The notes beneath the pieces are model-generated. The model searched no databases. It was not told the origin of the DNA and saw nothing but the letters and a program-made list of their open reading frames with translations. The position numbers and the translations under genes are program-made. A DNA stretch of 51,096 nucleotides from Acidobacteriota bacterium (GTDB lineage Bacteria > Acidobacteriota > Vicinamibacteria > Vicinamibacterales > UBA8438): positions 1 through 51,096 of the forward strand of contig JAPOVI010000075.1 of the NCBI GenBank assembly GCA_026708265.1, written 5' to 3'. Below are positions 25,137 to 33,995 of the stretch, one piece after another; position 1 is the stretch's first letter, and each line of letters begins with the position of its first letter.

Positions 25137-26111
25137 TCAGGCGACCGGCGCGGCTCCGGGGCCCGCAGGCCCCTCAGGGCCGGACATCGCGCCCTGGCCC
25201 GGGACCGCGCCGTGGCCGGAGACCGGGCCGCGGCCCACGTGATGGTCGTGCTCGTCTTCGTCCAGGCGCTCCGGCCCGTAGCGGAGGAAGTGCCCGAGCA
25301 CGCCGAGCACGCCGAAGCCCATGAGATATGCGCCCACCCGCTTCAGGAAGCCGAGCGCCGTCATCGGGGTCGGGCTGGCCGTCGGATCCGACGGCAGGCT
25401 GTAGTCCGCCAGCCGGTCGCCGTGCGGGACGACGTACATCATGTGGGTGCCGCCGACGCCGGCCGGGTTGTAGACGGCCGCGTTCTCGTAGCCGCGCGAC
25501 TGGAGCGTCTCCACCTTCTTGTCGGCGAGCGCCAGCATGTCGTGCTTGCTGCCCCACGAGATGGCGTTGGTCGGACAGGTCTTGACGCAGGCCGGCTCGA
25601 GCCCCGCCTCGACCCGGTCGACGCACATGTTGCACTTGGAGACCTTGCGCGTGTGGACGTCGAAGCGGGGAATGTCGAACGGGCAGCCGGTGACGCAGTA
25701 CTGGCAGCCGATGCAGCTCTCCTGGTTGAAGTCGACGATGCCGTTCGTGTACTGCACGATGGCGCCGGGGGCGGGGCAGGCGAACAGGCAGCCCGGCTCC
25801 TCGCAGTGCAGGCAGGCGTCCTTCTTGATCAGCCAGTTGAGGTTGCCGTCGACCTCCACCTCGTTGAAGCGCATCAGGAGCCACGTCTTCGGGCTCAGGT
25901 CCTTGTGGCTCTGGTAGCTGCCGAAGTTGGCCGTCGGCTCGACGCCGAGATCGTTCCACTCCTTGCAGGCGACCTCGCAGCCCTTGCAACCGATGCAGGC
26001 GCCGATGTCGACCAGCTTGGCGTAGGTCGGCCCGGCGGAGCGCAGCGCGTTCATCGGGATGTAGGCGTCCGGGGTCGCGGACACGCGCCGGATGGTCAGC
26101 GAATCGGCCAT
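25137..26111 (-). CDS. fdoH: Formate dehydrogenase subunit beta (iron-sulfur)
   Basis: A 324-residue electron-transfer subunit with four [4Fe-4S] cysteine clusters in ferredoxin order: CIGCKGCEVAC, CLHCEEPGCLFAC, CIGCQYCVTGCPFDIPR and CNMCV with EPACVKTCP. A single C-terminal membrane helix (RVGAYLMGFGVLGVLGHFL) anchors it, as in FdnH. An Ala/Gly/Pro-rich tail of about 40 residues after the helix, including DEHDHH, is longer than usual. It sits three bases after the alpha-subunit stop and 16 before the gamma gene. Confidence 0.95.
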   Translation of the reverse strand: MADSLTIRRVSATPDAYIPMNALRSAGPTYAKLVDIGACIGCKGCEVACKEWNDLGVEPTANFGSYQSHKDLSPKTWLLMRFNEVEVDGNLNWLIKKDACLHCEEPGCLFACPAPGAIVQYTNGIVDFNQESCIGCQYCVTGCPFDIPRFDVHTRKVSKCNMCVDRVEAGLEPACVKTCPTNAISWGSKHDMLALADKKVETLQSRGYENAAVYNPAGVGGTHMMYVVPHGDRLADYSLPSDPTASPTPMTALGFLKRVGAYLMGFGVLGVLGHFLRYGPERLDEDEHDHHVGRGPVSGHGAVPGQGAMSGPEGPAGPGAAPVA

Positions 26112-26114
26112 CGA

Positions 26115-29100
26115 TCAGGTCTCCATCCGGGCCGGCCCGGCTGGCTCGATGTTGACCAGGAACGCCTTGAACTCGGGGCAGCGGGTGTTCGCGTCCCCGA
26201 TGAACGGCGTCAGCAGGTTGGCCATCGAGCCCTGGGTGATGCCGACGAATCCCCAGTGCACCGGGATGCCGACCGTCCAGACCACCTTGCCGTTGACGCG
26301 CAGCGGCTTGATGCGCTTGGTGACGATGGCGGTGCCCTGGACCTCGCCCCGCTTCGACCAGACGCGGACCTGACTGCCGTTCGGGATGCCCTTCTCCTCC
26401 GCCAGCCCCTCGGGCAGCTCGACGAAGAAGTCGGGCATCGTCTCGACCAGGAGCGGCACGTTGCTGGTGACGAAGTGCTCCCGCTCCACGACGCGGTAGA
26501 TGGTGCAGGCGTAGGGGTAGTCGTCGTCGCCATTGGCGAGCGACTCGCGCACGCCGTCGTACCAGCGGATGACCGGGTTGATCGGGACGTTGTCGTGCAG
26601 CGCGTTCGGCGACGGGCTCTCGACCGGCTCGTAGTGCTCCGAGAACGGACCGTCGGCCAGTTGCTGGCTGCTGAACAGGCGCGCGACGCCCTCCTCGGTC
26701 ATGATGAAGGCGCCCGCCGCGTCGGGCGGCGTCGTCCGACCGTAGTCCGGCACGTCGCCGATCCACTCCCGCCCGTTCCAGGCGATGCCGGCGCGGCTCG
26801 GGTCCCACGGCCGCCCTTCGGCGTCGGCCGAGGCGCGGTTGTAGAGCACGCGGCGGTTGGCCGGCCAACTGAACGCCCAGTCGTGGTGCATGCCGAGGCC
26901 GCCCGGGTCGTCGGTGCCGCGGCGCTGCATCTGGTTCCCGGCCTCGGTGTAGCTGCCGGTGTAGATCCAGTTGCCGGAGCTCGTCGTCCCGTCGTCGGCC
27001 AGCTCGCCGAACGACGAGAGCAGCCGCCCCGTCCGCAGGTCGTAGCCGTTGATCTCCTTCGCCAACTCGATCATCGAGGGCTCGCGCGGATTCAGGTAGT
27101 CCCACGTCAGATGCTGGATGGGGTCGTTCCACGCGCCGCCCTCGTCCTGGTAGAGCTCCTTCACGCGCCAGAAGAGCTCCGACAGGATCCAGGTGTCGGA
27201 GCGGACCCCGATCGGCGGGTCGACCGCCTTCTCCTTCCACTGCGCCCAGCGGCCGCTGTTGGTGAACGAGCCGTCGCGCTCGATCCAGTGGGAGGACGGC
27301 AGGTACAGCACCTCGGTGTCGATGTCGGCCGGGTTCATCCCCGGCGCCTTCCAGAACTCGGCCGAGTCGAGCATGAAGGGATCGATGACCACCTTCCACT
27401 TCAGCTTCGACATCGCGTCGAGCAGGCGCGGGACGTCGGGTCCGGCCAGCAGCGGGTTGAAGCCCAGTGCGACGAAGCCCTCGAGCGTCCCCTGGTGGGC
27501 CTTGTCCCAGATGGACAGCCACGTCGCGTCGCCGTCCTGCTTGGCCAGATAGTCGTAGGCGAAGTCGTTGTCGCGCGTCGCGTGCTCGCCGAACCAGGCC
27601 TTCATCTGCGAGACGTAGAACTTGGGGTAGTTGCCCCAGTAGTTCACCGTGTCGCGCACGAGCGGCCGCGGCGTCGACTCGCTCATGTGCGTCGCCAGCG
27701 ACGTCTGGGGCGGCGTCGGCACCTTGAGGTAGCCGGGCAGGATGCCGGCCACGATGGCGTGGTCGGTCGCCCCCTGCACGTTCGCGTGCCCGCGGAGCGC
27801 GTTGATGCCGCCGCCGGGTCGGCCGATGTTCCCGAGCAGGAGCTGCAGGATCGCCGCGGTCCGGATGATCTGGCTGCCGACCGTGTGCATCGTCCAGCCC
27901 ACGGCGTACATGATCGTCCCGACGCGGTCGGCGCGTCCCGTCGAGCAGATGATCTCGGCCATCTGCAGGAACTCGTCGACGGAACAGCCCGCGATGTCCG
28001 CGACCACTTCGGGCGTGTAGCGGTCGTAGTGCCGCTTGAGCAACTGGAAGACCGACCGGGGGTGCCCCAGCGTCGGGTCCCGCCGGACGTAGCCGTCGGG
28101 CCCCCGCTCATAGTCCCAGGCCGTCCGGTCGTAGTTGCTCGCGGCCTCGTCGAAGCCGGCGAACAGCCCGTCCGCGAAGCCGTACTCCTCGCCGACCACG
28201 AACGTGGCGTTGGTGTGCGCGCGCACGTAGTCGGCGTGGTGCAGGTCGTTCTCGAGGGCGTAGCGGATCAGGCCCCCGAGCACCGCGATGTCGGAGCCGG
28301 GCCGGATCTGCATGTGGCGGTCGGCCACGGCCGACGTCCGGGTGAAGCGCGGGTCGATCGTCAGGAGCTTGGCGCCCCGGTTGTCACGCGCCTCGACCGC
28401 CCACTTGAACCCGCAGGGATGGTTCTCCGCCGGGTTCGCGCCCATCACCAGGATGACATCGGTGTTCTTGATGTCCTTCCAGTGGTTGGTCATCGCCCCG
28501 CGACCGAACGTGGCGGCCAGACTGGCCACCGTGGGGCTGTGTCATATGCGGGCCTGGTGATCGATGTACACCAGGCCCATGGCGCGCATCGTCTTCGTGA
28601 TGAGGTAGGCGTCCTCGTTCGAGACGGTGGCGCTGCCGACCCAGGCGATCCCGTCGGCGCGGTTCACGACGCGGCCCTCGTCGTCCCGCTCGCGGAACGA
28701 GGCGTCGCGCGCGTCCTTGAACTTGCGCGCGAACCAGTCCATCGCCGTGTCCCAGTCGACCTCTTCCCACTCGGCGGCGCCGGCCCGGCGCAGCAGCGGC
28801 TGGTGCCGCAGCCGCGGGCTGACCGCGAGCTGCATCTGCGACGCGCCCTTCGGGCAGAGCGTCCCGCCGTTGATGGGGCTGTCGGGGTCGCCCTCGACGT
28901 GGATCACGGTGTTGGTCGTATTCAGGCCGCCGCTGCCGTGGACGTAGGCGATCGTCCCGCAGCCCACCGCGCAGTACGGGCAGACCGTCCGGTACTCGGT
29001 GGCGTTCCGGATCTTGAGCTGCCGGACGGCGGCGTGGGCGGGCCTCAGGTCGAAGCCGAGCGCGCTGACCGCGGCACCGCCCGTCGCCGCAGCCTTGATG

Positions 29101-29123
29101 AACGTGCGTCTGGAGATGTCCAT
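26115..29123 (-). CDS. fdoG: Selenocysteine-containing formate dehydrogenase subunit alpha (Mo/W-bisMGD)
   Basis: Catalytic subunit of a periplasmic respiratory formate dehydrogenase, 1002 residues if the in-frame UGA at 28544-28542 is read as selenocysteine 194. Seen: Tat signal SRRTFIKAAA, a [4Fe-4S] site CPYCAVGCG with LCPKGA, then DHQARI-UGA-HSPTVASLAATFGRGAM, which aligns with FdnG/FdoG around their Sec. After the UGA the family match continues without break to the C terminus (WGYFVGITQG-like end, GDANTRCPEFKAFLVNIEP). A SECIS-like hairpin follows the UGA. Length agrees with E. coli FdnG (1015). Conventional gene calling would split it in two. The selABCD genes are not in this window. 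Confidence 0.93.
28512..28544 (-). promoter_or_regulatory. Sec UGA codon with bacterial SECIS hairpin
   Basis: The UGA occupies 28544-28542. Downstream, GGUGGCC (28530-28524), loop AGUCU (28523-28519) and GGCCGCC (28518-28512) form a seven-pair stem with one G-U pair. The loop begins 21 bases after the U of UGA, the same spacing as the E. coli fdhF SECIS, whose loop is GGUCU. This supports SelB-directed selenocysteine insertion. Confidence 0.85.
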
Positions 29124-29148
29124 GCGTCGTTCCCGTTTTCTGCGCCCC

Positions 29149-29157
29149 GTTATACCA
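29149..29157 (-). promoter_or_regulatory. Candidate extended -10 promoter of the fdh operon
   Basis: On the minus strand TGG-TATAAC fits an extended -10 (TGn-TATAAT-like) 25 bases before the alpha-subunit ATG at 29123. No good -35 element is visible. It is AT-richer than its surroundings. Confidence 0.35.
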
Positions 29158-29315
29158 CAACGCGGCCCGGCCACGTCGCCCGCGACGGTGGCGCGATTCG
29201 TGCTTTCGATCCCGCGCGAACGCCCCGACGAACCCGCGTCCAGGACGTGGAGGCGGCGTCGCAGCGTGTGGTAGGTTGGGGTGCGGTGCGCCGTGCACCG
29301 CCTGGAGGATCCGCG

Positions 29316-30062
29316 ATGATCCAACCCGCATCCGCCGCCGCGCCGATCGAGTATCCGAGCTCCGACGGCAAGCCGATGGCGGAGAACGACGCCCAGCGAA
29401 GCGCCATCATGTACGGCATCGGCGCGCTGACCCGCCACTTCGGGGACCGCCGGGACGTGTACGTGTCCGGCGACCTTCTGATCTACTACGAGGAAGGGAA
29501 TCCACGGGTGTCGATCGCCCCGGACGTCTTCGTAGTCTTCGGCGTGGAAGACCGCCTGCGGCCCAACTACAAGCTGTGGGAAGAACGGCACGCGCCGGCC
29601 TTCGTGTTGGAGGTGGCCTCGCCCAGCACGTGGCGGGACGACGTGGGCCGGAAGCGGTCGGTCTACGCCCGGCTCGGCGTGCGGGAATTCTGGCAGTACG
29701 ACCCGGCCGGCGAGCACCTGCCGGCCCGCCTCCAGGGGGAGCGACTGACGCGCTCGGGCTACGTCCGTCAACCGGTGACGAAGGGAACCGACGGCACGCT
29801 GACGCTCCGCAGCGAGACGCTCGGCCTGGAGCTGCGGGCGGCGCCGGGGCGGGAGATGCGCTTCCGGGATCCGGCGACCGGTGACGACCTGCGCAGCCAC
29901 GCCGAGGAAGCCGAGGGCCGCCTTGCGGAAGCCGCCGCCCGCTCCGCCGCCGAGACGCGGGCCGCGGCCGCCGAGACGCGCGCCGCAGCCGCCGAGGCAC
30001 GCGTGGCCGAGCTGGAGGCGGTTCTGGGCGAGCGGGCGTCCGGCCGGGAGTCTGATGCGTAG
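29316..30062 (+). CDS. Uma2 family endonuclease (PD-(D/E)XK fold)
   Basis: A 248-residue Uma2/DUF820 protein. Core: SGDLLIYYEEGNPRVSIAPD, VVFGVEDR, AFVLEVASPSTWRDDVGRK (acidic and Lys catalytic positions), YARLGVREFWQYDP. The C-terminal about 50 residues form an Ala/Glu/Arg coiled coil with near-exact seven-residue repeats (AETRAAA, AETRAAA, AEARVAE), common in this family. The ATG at 29316 has GGAGG seven bases upstream. It is divergent from the fdh operon. Substrate and biological role of Uma2 proteins are poorly known. Confidence 0.9.
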   Translation: MIQPASAAAPIEYPSSDGKPMAENDAQRSAIMYGIGALTRHFGDRRDVYVSGDLLIYYEEGNPRVSIAPDVFVVFGVEDRLRPNYKLWEERHAPAFVLEVASPSTWRDDVGRKRSVYARLGVREFWQYDPAGEHLPARLQGERLTRSGYVRQPVTKGTDGTLTLRSETLGLELRAAPGREMRFRDPATGDDLRSHAEEAEGRLAEAAARSAAETRAAAAETRAAAAEARVAELEAVLGERASGRESDA

Positions 30063-30251
30063 TGCGGCGCCGCCTCCAGCGGGAGGCGCGGACTCACCGA
30101 AGGACCCGATTGGGCGCCGGGGCGGAGCCGCAGGCGACGAAGGGGCGGGGCGAGCCGGATATCGGGGCCCGCCGGTTTCGAAACCCGCCGGATTCGGCGT
30201 CGACGCAACGGTCGCACGCCGCACCCGGGCACCCGGTGGCGCACTGGCCGC

Positions 30252-30965
30252 TCACTCGGGGATAGTGGCACCCCTTCTGAGGATGAGGTCGCGCGTCCGA
30301 ATCACCCAGCGACCCCTCTCTCGAACCACCTCGTTCCGGTAGGTCCCGTAGTTCACGCTCATGCCCGTGCGCCCGCCCGCGTCCTGCGGATGGTACGCGT
30401 GAATCGCAATCAGGTACGACTCGAGGAACGCCGTATCGCCGTCGACCGTGACGAGGATTGAACCCAGTTGATGCTGGGTGGACTCGTATTGATTTTTGTT
30501 GCAGGGGCCGGCCGCCGGACAGTCCCAGTCTCCGCGGAAGGCGTTGTTGACGTAGTTCGCCCACTGGAGGGCCGGGTCGCTCCCCTCCGCGTGGGTCGGA
30601 ATCAGCGACTCCCAGGGCAGCGCGGTCCCGTCGGGAAGAACGATGTTGAATCGGAAGTCGTCGGCAAAGCACTCGCGGTAGCGAGCCAGACCCGCGGTGA
30701 AGTTCTCGTCCTCGCCTCCGTCGGGCGTGTTGTGGTCGGCCACCGGCGGCCTGTGGATGGCATAGCCGATGGCGTCCGTGGCCCGTGCGTAGCAGGTCGA
30801 GAGGGCCCGGATCTCCTCTTGGTCCGACGTCTGGGCGGCGAATCCCGCTTCCGACAGCCCGATCGCGGCCGCCGCCACGGCAAGACCGCCCAGAAGCCGG
30901 CCCTGCCGCCTCGAGAACGACGCGCACCGCGGAGCGCCCGCTCCAACGATTCCTGCGTGTCTCAT
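30252..30965 (-). CDS. Exported SnoaL/NTF2-like protein
   Basis: A 237-residue protein. An N-terminal hydrophobic stretch (GGLAVAAAAIGLSEAGFAAQ) suggests export; its start has an Arg pair, but a Tat signal is not clear. The body fits the NTF2/SnoaL cone fold: EIRALSTCYARATDAI, YRECFADDFRFNIVLPDG, then QHQLGSILVTVDGDTAFLES and RNEVVRERGRWVIRTRDL. Such proteins are isomerases, hydratases or ligand binders; no catalytic assignment is possible. The start at 30965 is the first ATG of the frame. Its neighbours are unrelated. Confidence 0.72.
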   Translation of the reverse strand: MRHAGIVGAGAPRCASFSRRQGRLLGGLAVAAAAIGLSEAGFAAQTSDQEEIRALSTCYARATDAIGYAIHRPPVADHNTPDGGEDENFTAGLARYRECFADDFRFNIVLPDGTALPWESLIPTHAEGSDPALQWANYVNNAFRGDWDCPAAGPCNKNQYESTQHQLGSILVTVDGDTAFLESYLIAIHAYHPQDAGGRTGMSVNYGTYRNEVVRERGRWVIRTRDLILRRGATIPE

Positions 30966-31059
30966 CTGCTCGAGTCTCCTGATCCCGATTCTGCCGTCGG
31001 GCCGCCCCAGGACGCCGGGTCGGCCGGAGAACGCGCCGCCGACAGGTTACTCTCTCACG

Positions 31060-32016
31060 ATGAGCTGGCGGAGGGCCGGGTGGGCCCTGGCCGGGCGCAC
31101 CGTCCAACTGCGCCCGAGCGAACGCCTCGCCAGGAGCTGGCGACGGGCCGGGTGGGCCATGGCGGTCGGCGTGTTCCTGATGGGCGGCGCCACGGCCTCG
31201 GCCCAGGACGCTCACGATCCCGAGGTCGACCCGGTACTCGACCGCATCCAGGCCTCCGTCGAGCGCTTCTACGCGCAGGCATTGCACGTGCTGGCCGACG
31301 TCCGCGTCCGGGTGCTGCCGCTGGGGCGAGACATGAGTCCCCAGGGGCGAACCAGGGAGCTGCTGTACGAGATGCGGGTCGAGTGGGCGGAGGCGACGGA
31401 CGGGGCTGTCCCGGAGCCCGTCGTGGCGCGCACGCTCCTGTTGGCCGATGGCCGTCCGCCCGAGGCGGAGGACGAGCCCGAGTGCGGAGATCCCGAGCCG
31501 CTGTCCGAGGAGCCGCTCGCCGTGTTCCTTCCCGCCAAGCGCAAGGACTACGTGTTCAGTTGGCACGGCCGCGCGAGTGAGGCAGGCCGGGAGACCGTCG
31601 TCCTCGACTACCGCATGCGGGACGACGCAGCGCCGACGATCGAATGGGACGACACCTGCGTGAGCGTGGACCTGGGCGGGAAGACGAGGGGAAGGGTCTG
31701 GGCCGATGCAGTGAGCGGAGACGTGCTGCGCGTCGACGAGCGCATGGTCGGGATGTTCGAGTTCCGCGTCCCGCCCGAGCACAACCTCGGCGGAGCGGCG
31801 CTGACGATGGCCATAGAGCGCGCCGACAACTCCGTCCGGTACCGCCCGGTCGAGTTCTCCGATCCCGACGAGACGCTGCTGCTCCCCTCGACGATCGAGC
31901 TGATGACGGTCTGGCGCAACGCGGGGGTCGAGCGGCAGTTGATCGTCCACGAGATCTCGAACTACCGCCGGTTCATCACCGGCTCCCGGCTGCTGAGCCC
32001 GCCGGGCCGTCCGTGA
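31060..32016 (+). CDS. Hypothetical exported protein
   Basis: A 318-residue protein of no recognised family. A second Met at residue 34 begins a good signal peptide (MAVGVFLMGGATASAQ), so the real start may be ATG 31159. The first 33 codons contain a near-copy of the codons before that Met (RRAGWALAG / RRAGWAMAV). The mature part is mixed alpha/beta with many charged residues: ASVERFYAQALHVLADVRVR, YEMRVEWAEA, FSWHGRASEAGRETVVLDYR and YRPVEFSDPDETLLLPSTIE. It looks like a periplasmic protein of the kind conserved in Acidobacteriota. Confidence 0.65.
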   Translation: MSWRRAGWALAGRTVQLRPSERLARSWRRAGWAMAVGVFLMGGATASAQDAHDPEVDPVLDRIQASVERFYAQALHVLADVRVRVLPLGRDMSPQGRTRELLYEMRVEWAEATDGAVPEPVVARTLLLADGRPPEAEDEPECGDPEPLSEEPLAVFLPAKRKDYVFSWHGRASEAGRETVVLDYRMRDDAAPTIEWDDTCVSVDLGGKTRGRVWADAVSGDVLRVDERMVGMFEFRVPPEHNLGGAALTMAIERADNSVRYRPVEFSDPDETLLLPSTIELMTVWRNAGVERQLIVHEISNYRRFITGSRLLSPPGRP

Positions 32017-32283
32017 TTTTCCGGCCACCCGCCCCGCTGGCGTCGACCGTAACGAAGCAGCCACGCACGCGGACGCCGACCGGCCGGGCCATCGGGCTGG
32101 CGCCGGCCCCGCTACTCGAACCCGTTCTACACCGCGTGCCGCAGAAGAGCCCCGTCACTTGCACCGACGCCAAGTAGTCGTGACCCCGCCGTGGTGACCG
32201 GCTGTGATCCGCCGCTGAAGCAAGGGCCGAGAGTCCTCCTTCGCAGCGACCTCGGGCCACGACGACCGCGAATCTGCGACGGG

Positions 32284-33995
32284 CTACTCGAAGTCGGCCC
32301 GCCACAGGCGTACCGCGCGCGTCGCGAGTCGCCGCTGGCGCTCCTCCAGGAGAGCCGGAGTCCATTCCTCCGGCGCACGGGCGGCGATCTCCCGCGTCAA
32401 CGCGTACCCGCTCGTTTCGTACGCCGCCCGCTTGGCACGGTAGCCCGCGTTGCCGACGTTCCGGTTCAGTGTCCGTTCGAGCAACGTCAGGTTGCCCAGG
32501 CGGTCGACCGCGGCCTCCCAGCGCTCCGGCGGGAACGTCTCCGTCCACTCGCCGGCCGGGTTCTCCGGCAACACGTGCTCCACGGTGGCGGGGTCCGTCT
32601 CCGGATCGACCGCGCGTTCGCCTGCGTCCGTCTCCAGACGGGCGAGCACGTACCTCGCGATCCTGCCACGTGGCCCGCGGGTTCTTGCGGTCCAGCGTCC
32701 GAAGTCGCTCTCGAATCGGTCATCTTCGACATAGATCGGCCGGAGGTGAGCGAACACGGCGCCGGGGCGATTCGCCGCCCCGTCGATCACCGCCTTGGCC
32801 GCGAGGTGGCAAACGCGCTCCAGGGGGTTCGTGTTGAGGCCACTCACCACGGAGTAGCGGAACGCGATGACGGCGGCGAGCTTCAACAGCCTGACGAAGT
32901 CGTCGTCCGGGAAGCGGCCCCACGCGGCGAAAAAACCGGCGTCATCTGGCGGGTGCGGAACAGGTTCAGCTCGCGGACGAATGGCCGCGCCGCCGGCCGG
33001 TCGATCCAGGACCCGTGATTGACGTCGGCCAGCGCGGCGAACAGCTCGGCGCGGGACTCGAGCGCCTCCACGAACCCGAACGTCTCGTTCGGCGTGTCGA
33101 CGCGCTCGCGCACCAGCTTGAACAGCCGCTGCGGGCGTATCCTCGGCAGCTCGCAGAGCAGGTGATAGCGAAGGAAGTCGGGGAAGCGCTCCAGCGTGAC
33201 CGTAGCGATGAGCGACTGCCACCGGCGCTTCAGCGAGTCGACGTCGGCCCTCGTGCGCAGCTTCGAGAAGAAGCAGTTCTTCAGCAGATCGGTGGTCGTG
33301 AGCTCCAGTCCGCGTGCGTTGAGCGTCTCGAACAAGGTGTAGGCGTTCAGCTCGTCATCCACGGTGATGAGGATGAACAGCAGGCGCCGGGCGACGGTCT
33401 CCGACAGGATCTTCGCGATCTGCTCGCCCTGGCTGCCCGAGCCGGGCTCCAGCTCGTCGATCTGCTGGGAGAAGCACCGGAAGCACTTCCACAGAAGCGC
33501 GTTCGACCCCGGCAGGCCGCGCGGATTGAGCGGGGGCCGAAGCTGGACCAGGTAGTCCTGGTAGAAGGGATCGTCGGTCTCGTTCAGCCGCAGGCGGCTG
33601 CTCTCCACCAGCGACGCCGGGTCCTTCTCGCCGATGAAGCGGTTGCGGAGCTCGGTTGCCCGCTCCCGATTTCGTTCTTCGTCGATATCCGCGTCCGCCA
33701 TGCGTTGCAGCTTGCCGATGATGGCCAGCGCCAGCAGGGAGATGGTCGCCAGCCGCTGCTGGCCGTCGATGACGAAGAACTCGCGATCGTCGTGCGCCTG
33801 GACGACCAGCGCCCCCATGTAGTGACGGCCGTCCGGGTCGCCGCGCATCTCGACGACGTCGTTCCAGAGGTCCTCCCACTCCTGCTGCGTCCACGCGTAG
33901 TCGCGCTGGTACGGCGGGACGCGATACGTCTTGCCGTTGCCGATCAGCTCCAGGTAGCTGGCCGTGCCGGTGTTCAGGATGTTGGCGCGGCTCAC
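32284..33995 (-). pseudogene. GmrSD-like DUF262/DUF1524 protein, frameshifted at an A6/T6 tract
   Basis: Type IV restriction-like protein in two frames. The N-terminal part (GTG 33995 down to the tract) has the DUF262 features YRVPPYQRDYAWTQQEWEDL and FFVIDGQQRLATISLL, then ETLNARGLELTTTDLLKN. The C-terminal part has the DUF1524 HNH-type nuclease: TVEHVLPENPAGEW, RLGNLTLLERTLNRNVGN. The frames meet at six A (32930-32935, plus strand): one extra base would give RQMTPVFFAAWGRFPDDD, the expected sequence. Unshifted, the first frame stops at 32883. Either a decayed gene, a phase-variable switch or a sequencing slip. GTG overlaps the preceding gene's stop (GTGA). GmrSD enzymes cut modified phage DNA. 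Confidence 0.8.

Noticed and set aside
28542-28544. Nonsense mutation making the formate dehydrogenase alpha gene a pseudogene
   Set aside because: The stop is UGA at the exact Sec position, followed by a SECIS-like hairpin with correct spacing, and both halves are intact.
25092-29315. Very long open frame on the plus strand opposite the formate dehydrogenase genes
   Set aside because: It is the antisense image of the high-GC fdh genes, with Val/Arg/Asp-rich low-complexity translation; only its last 248 codons (Uma2) are real.
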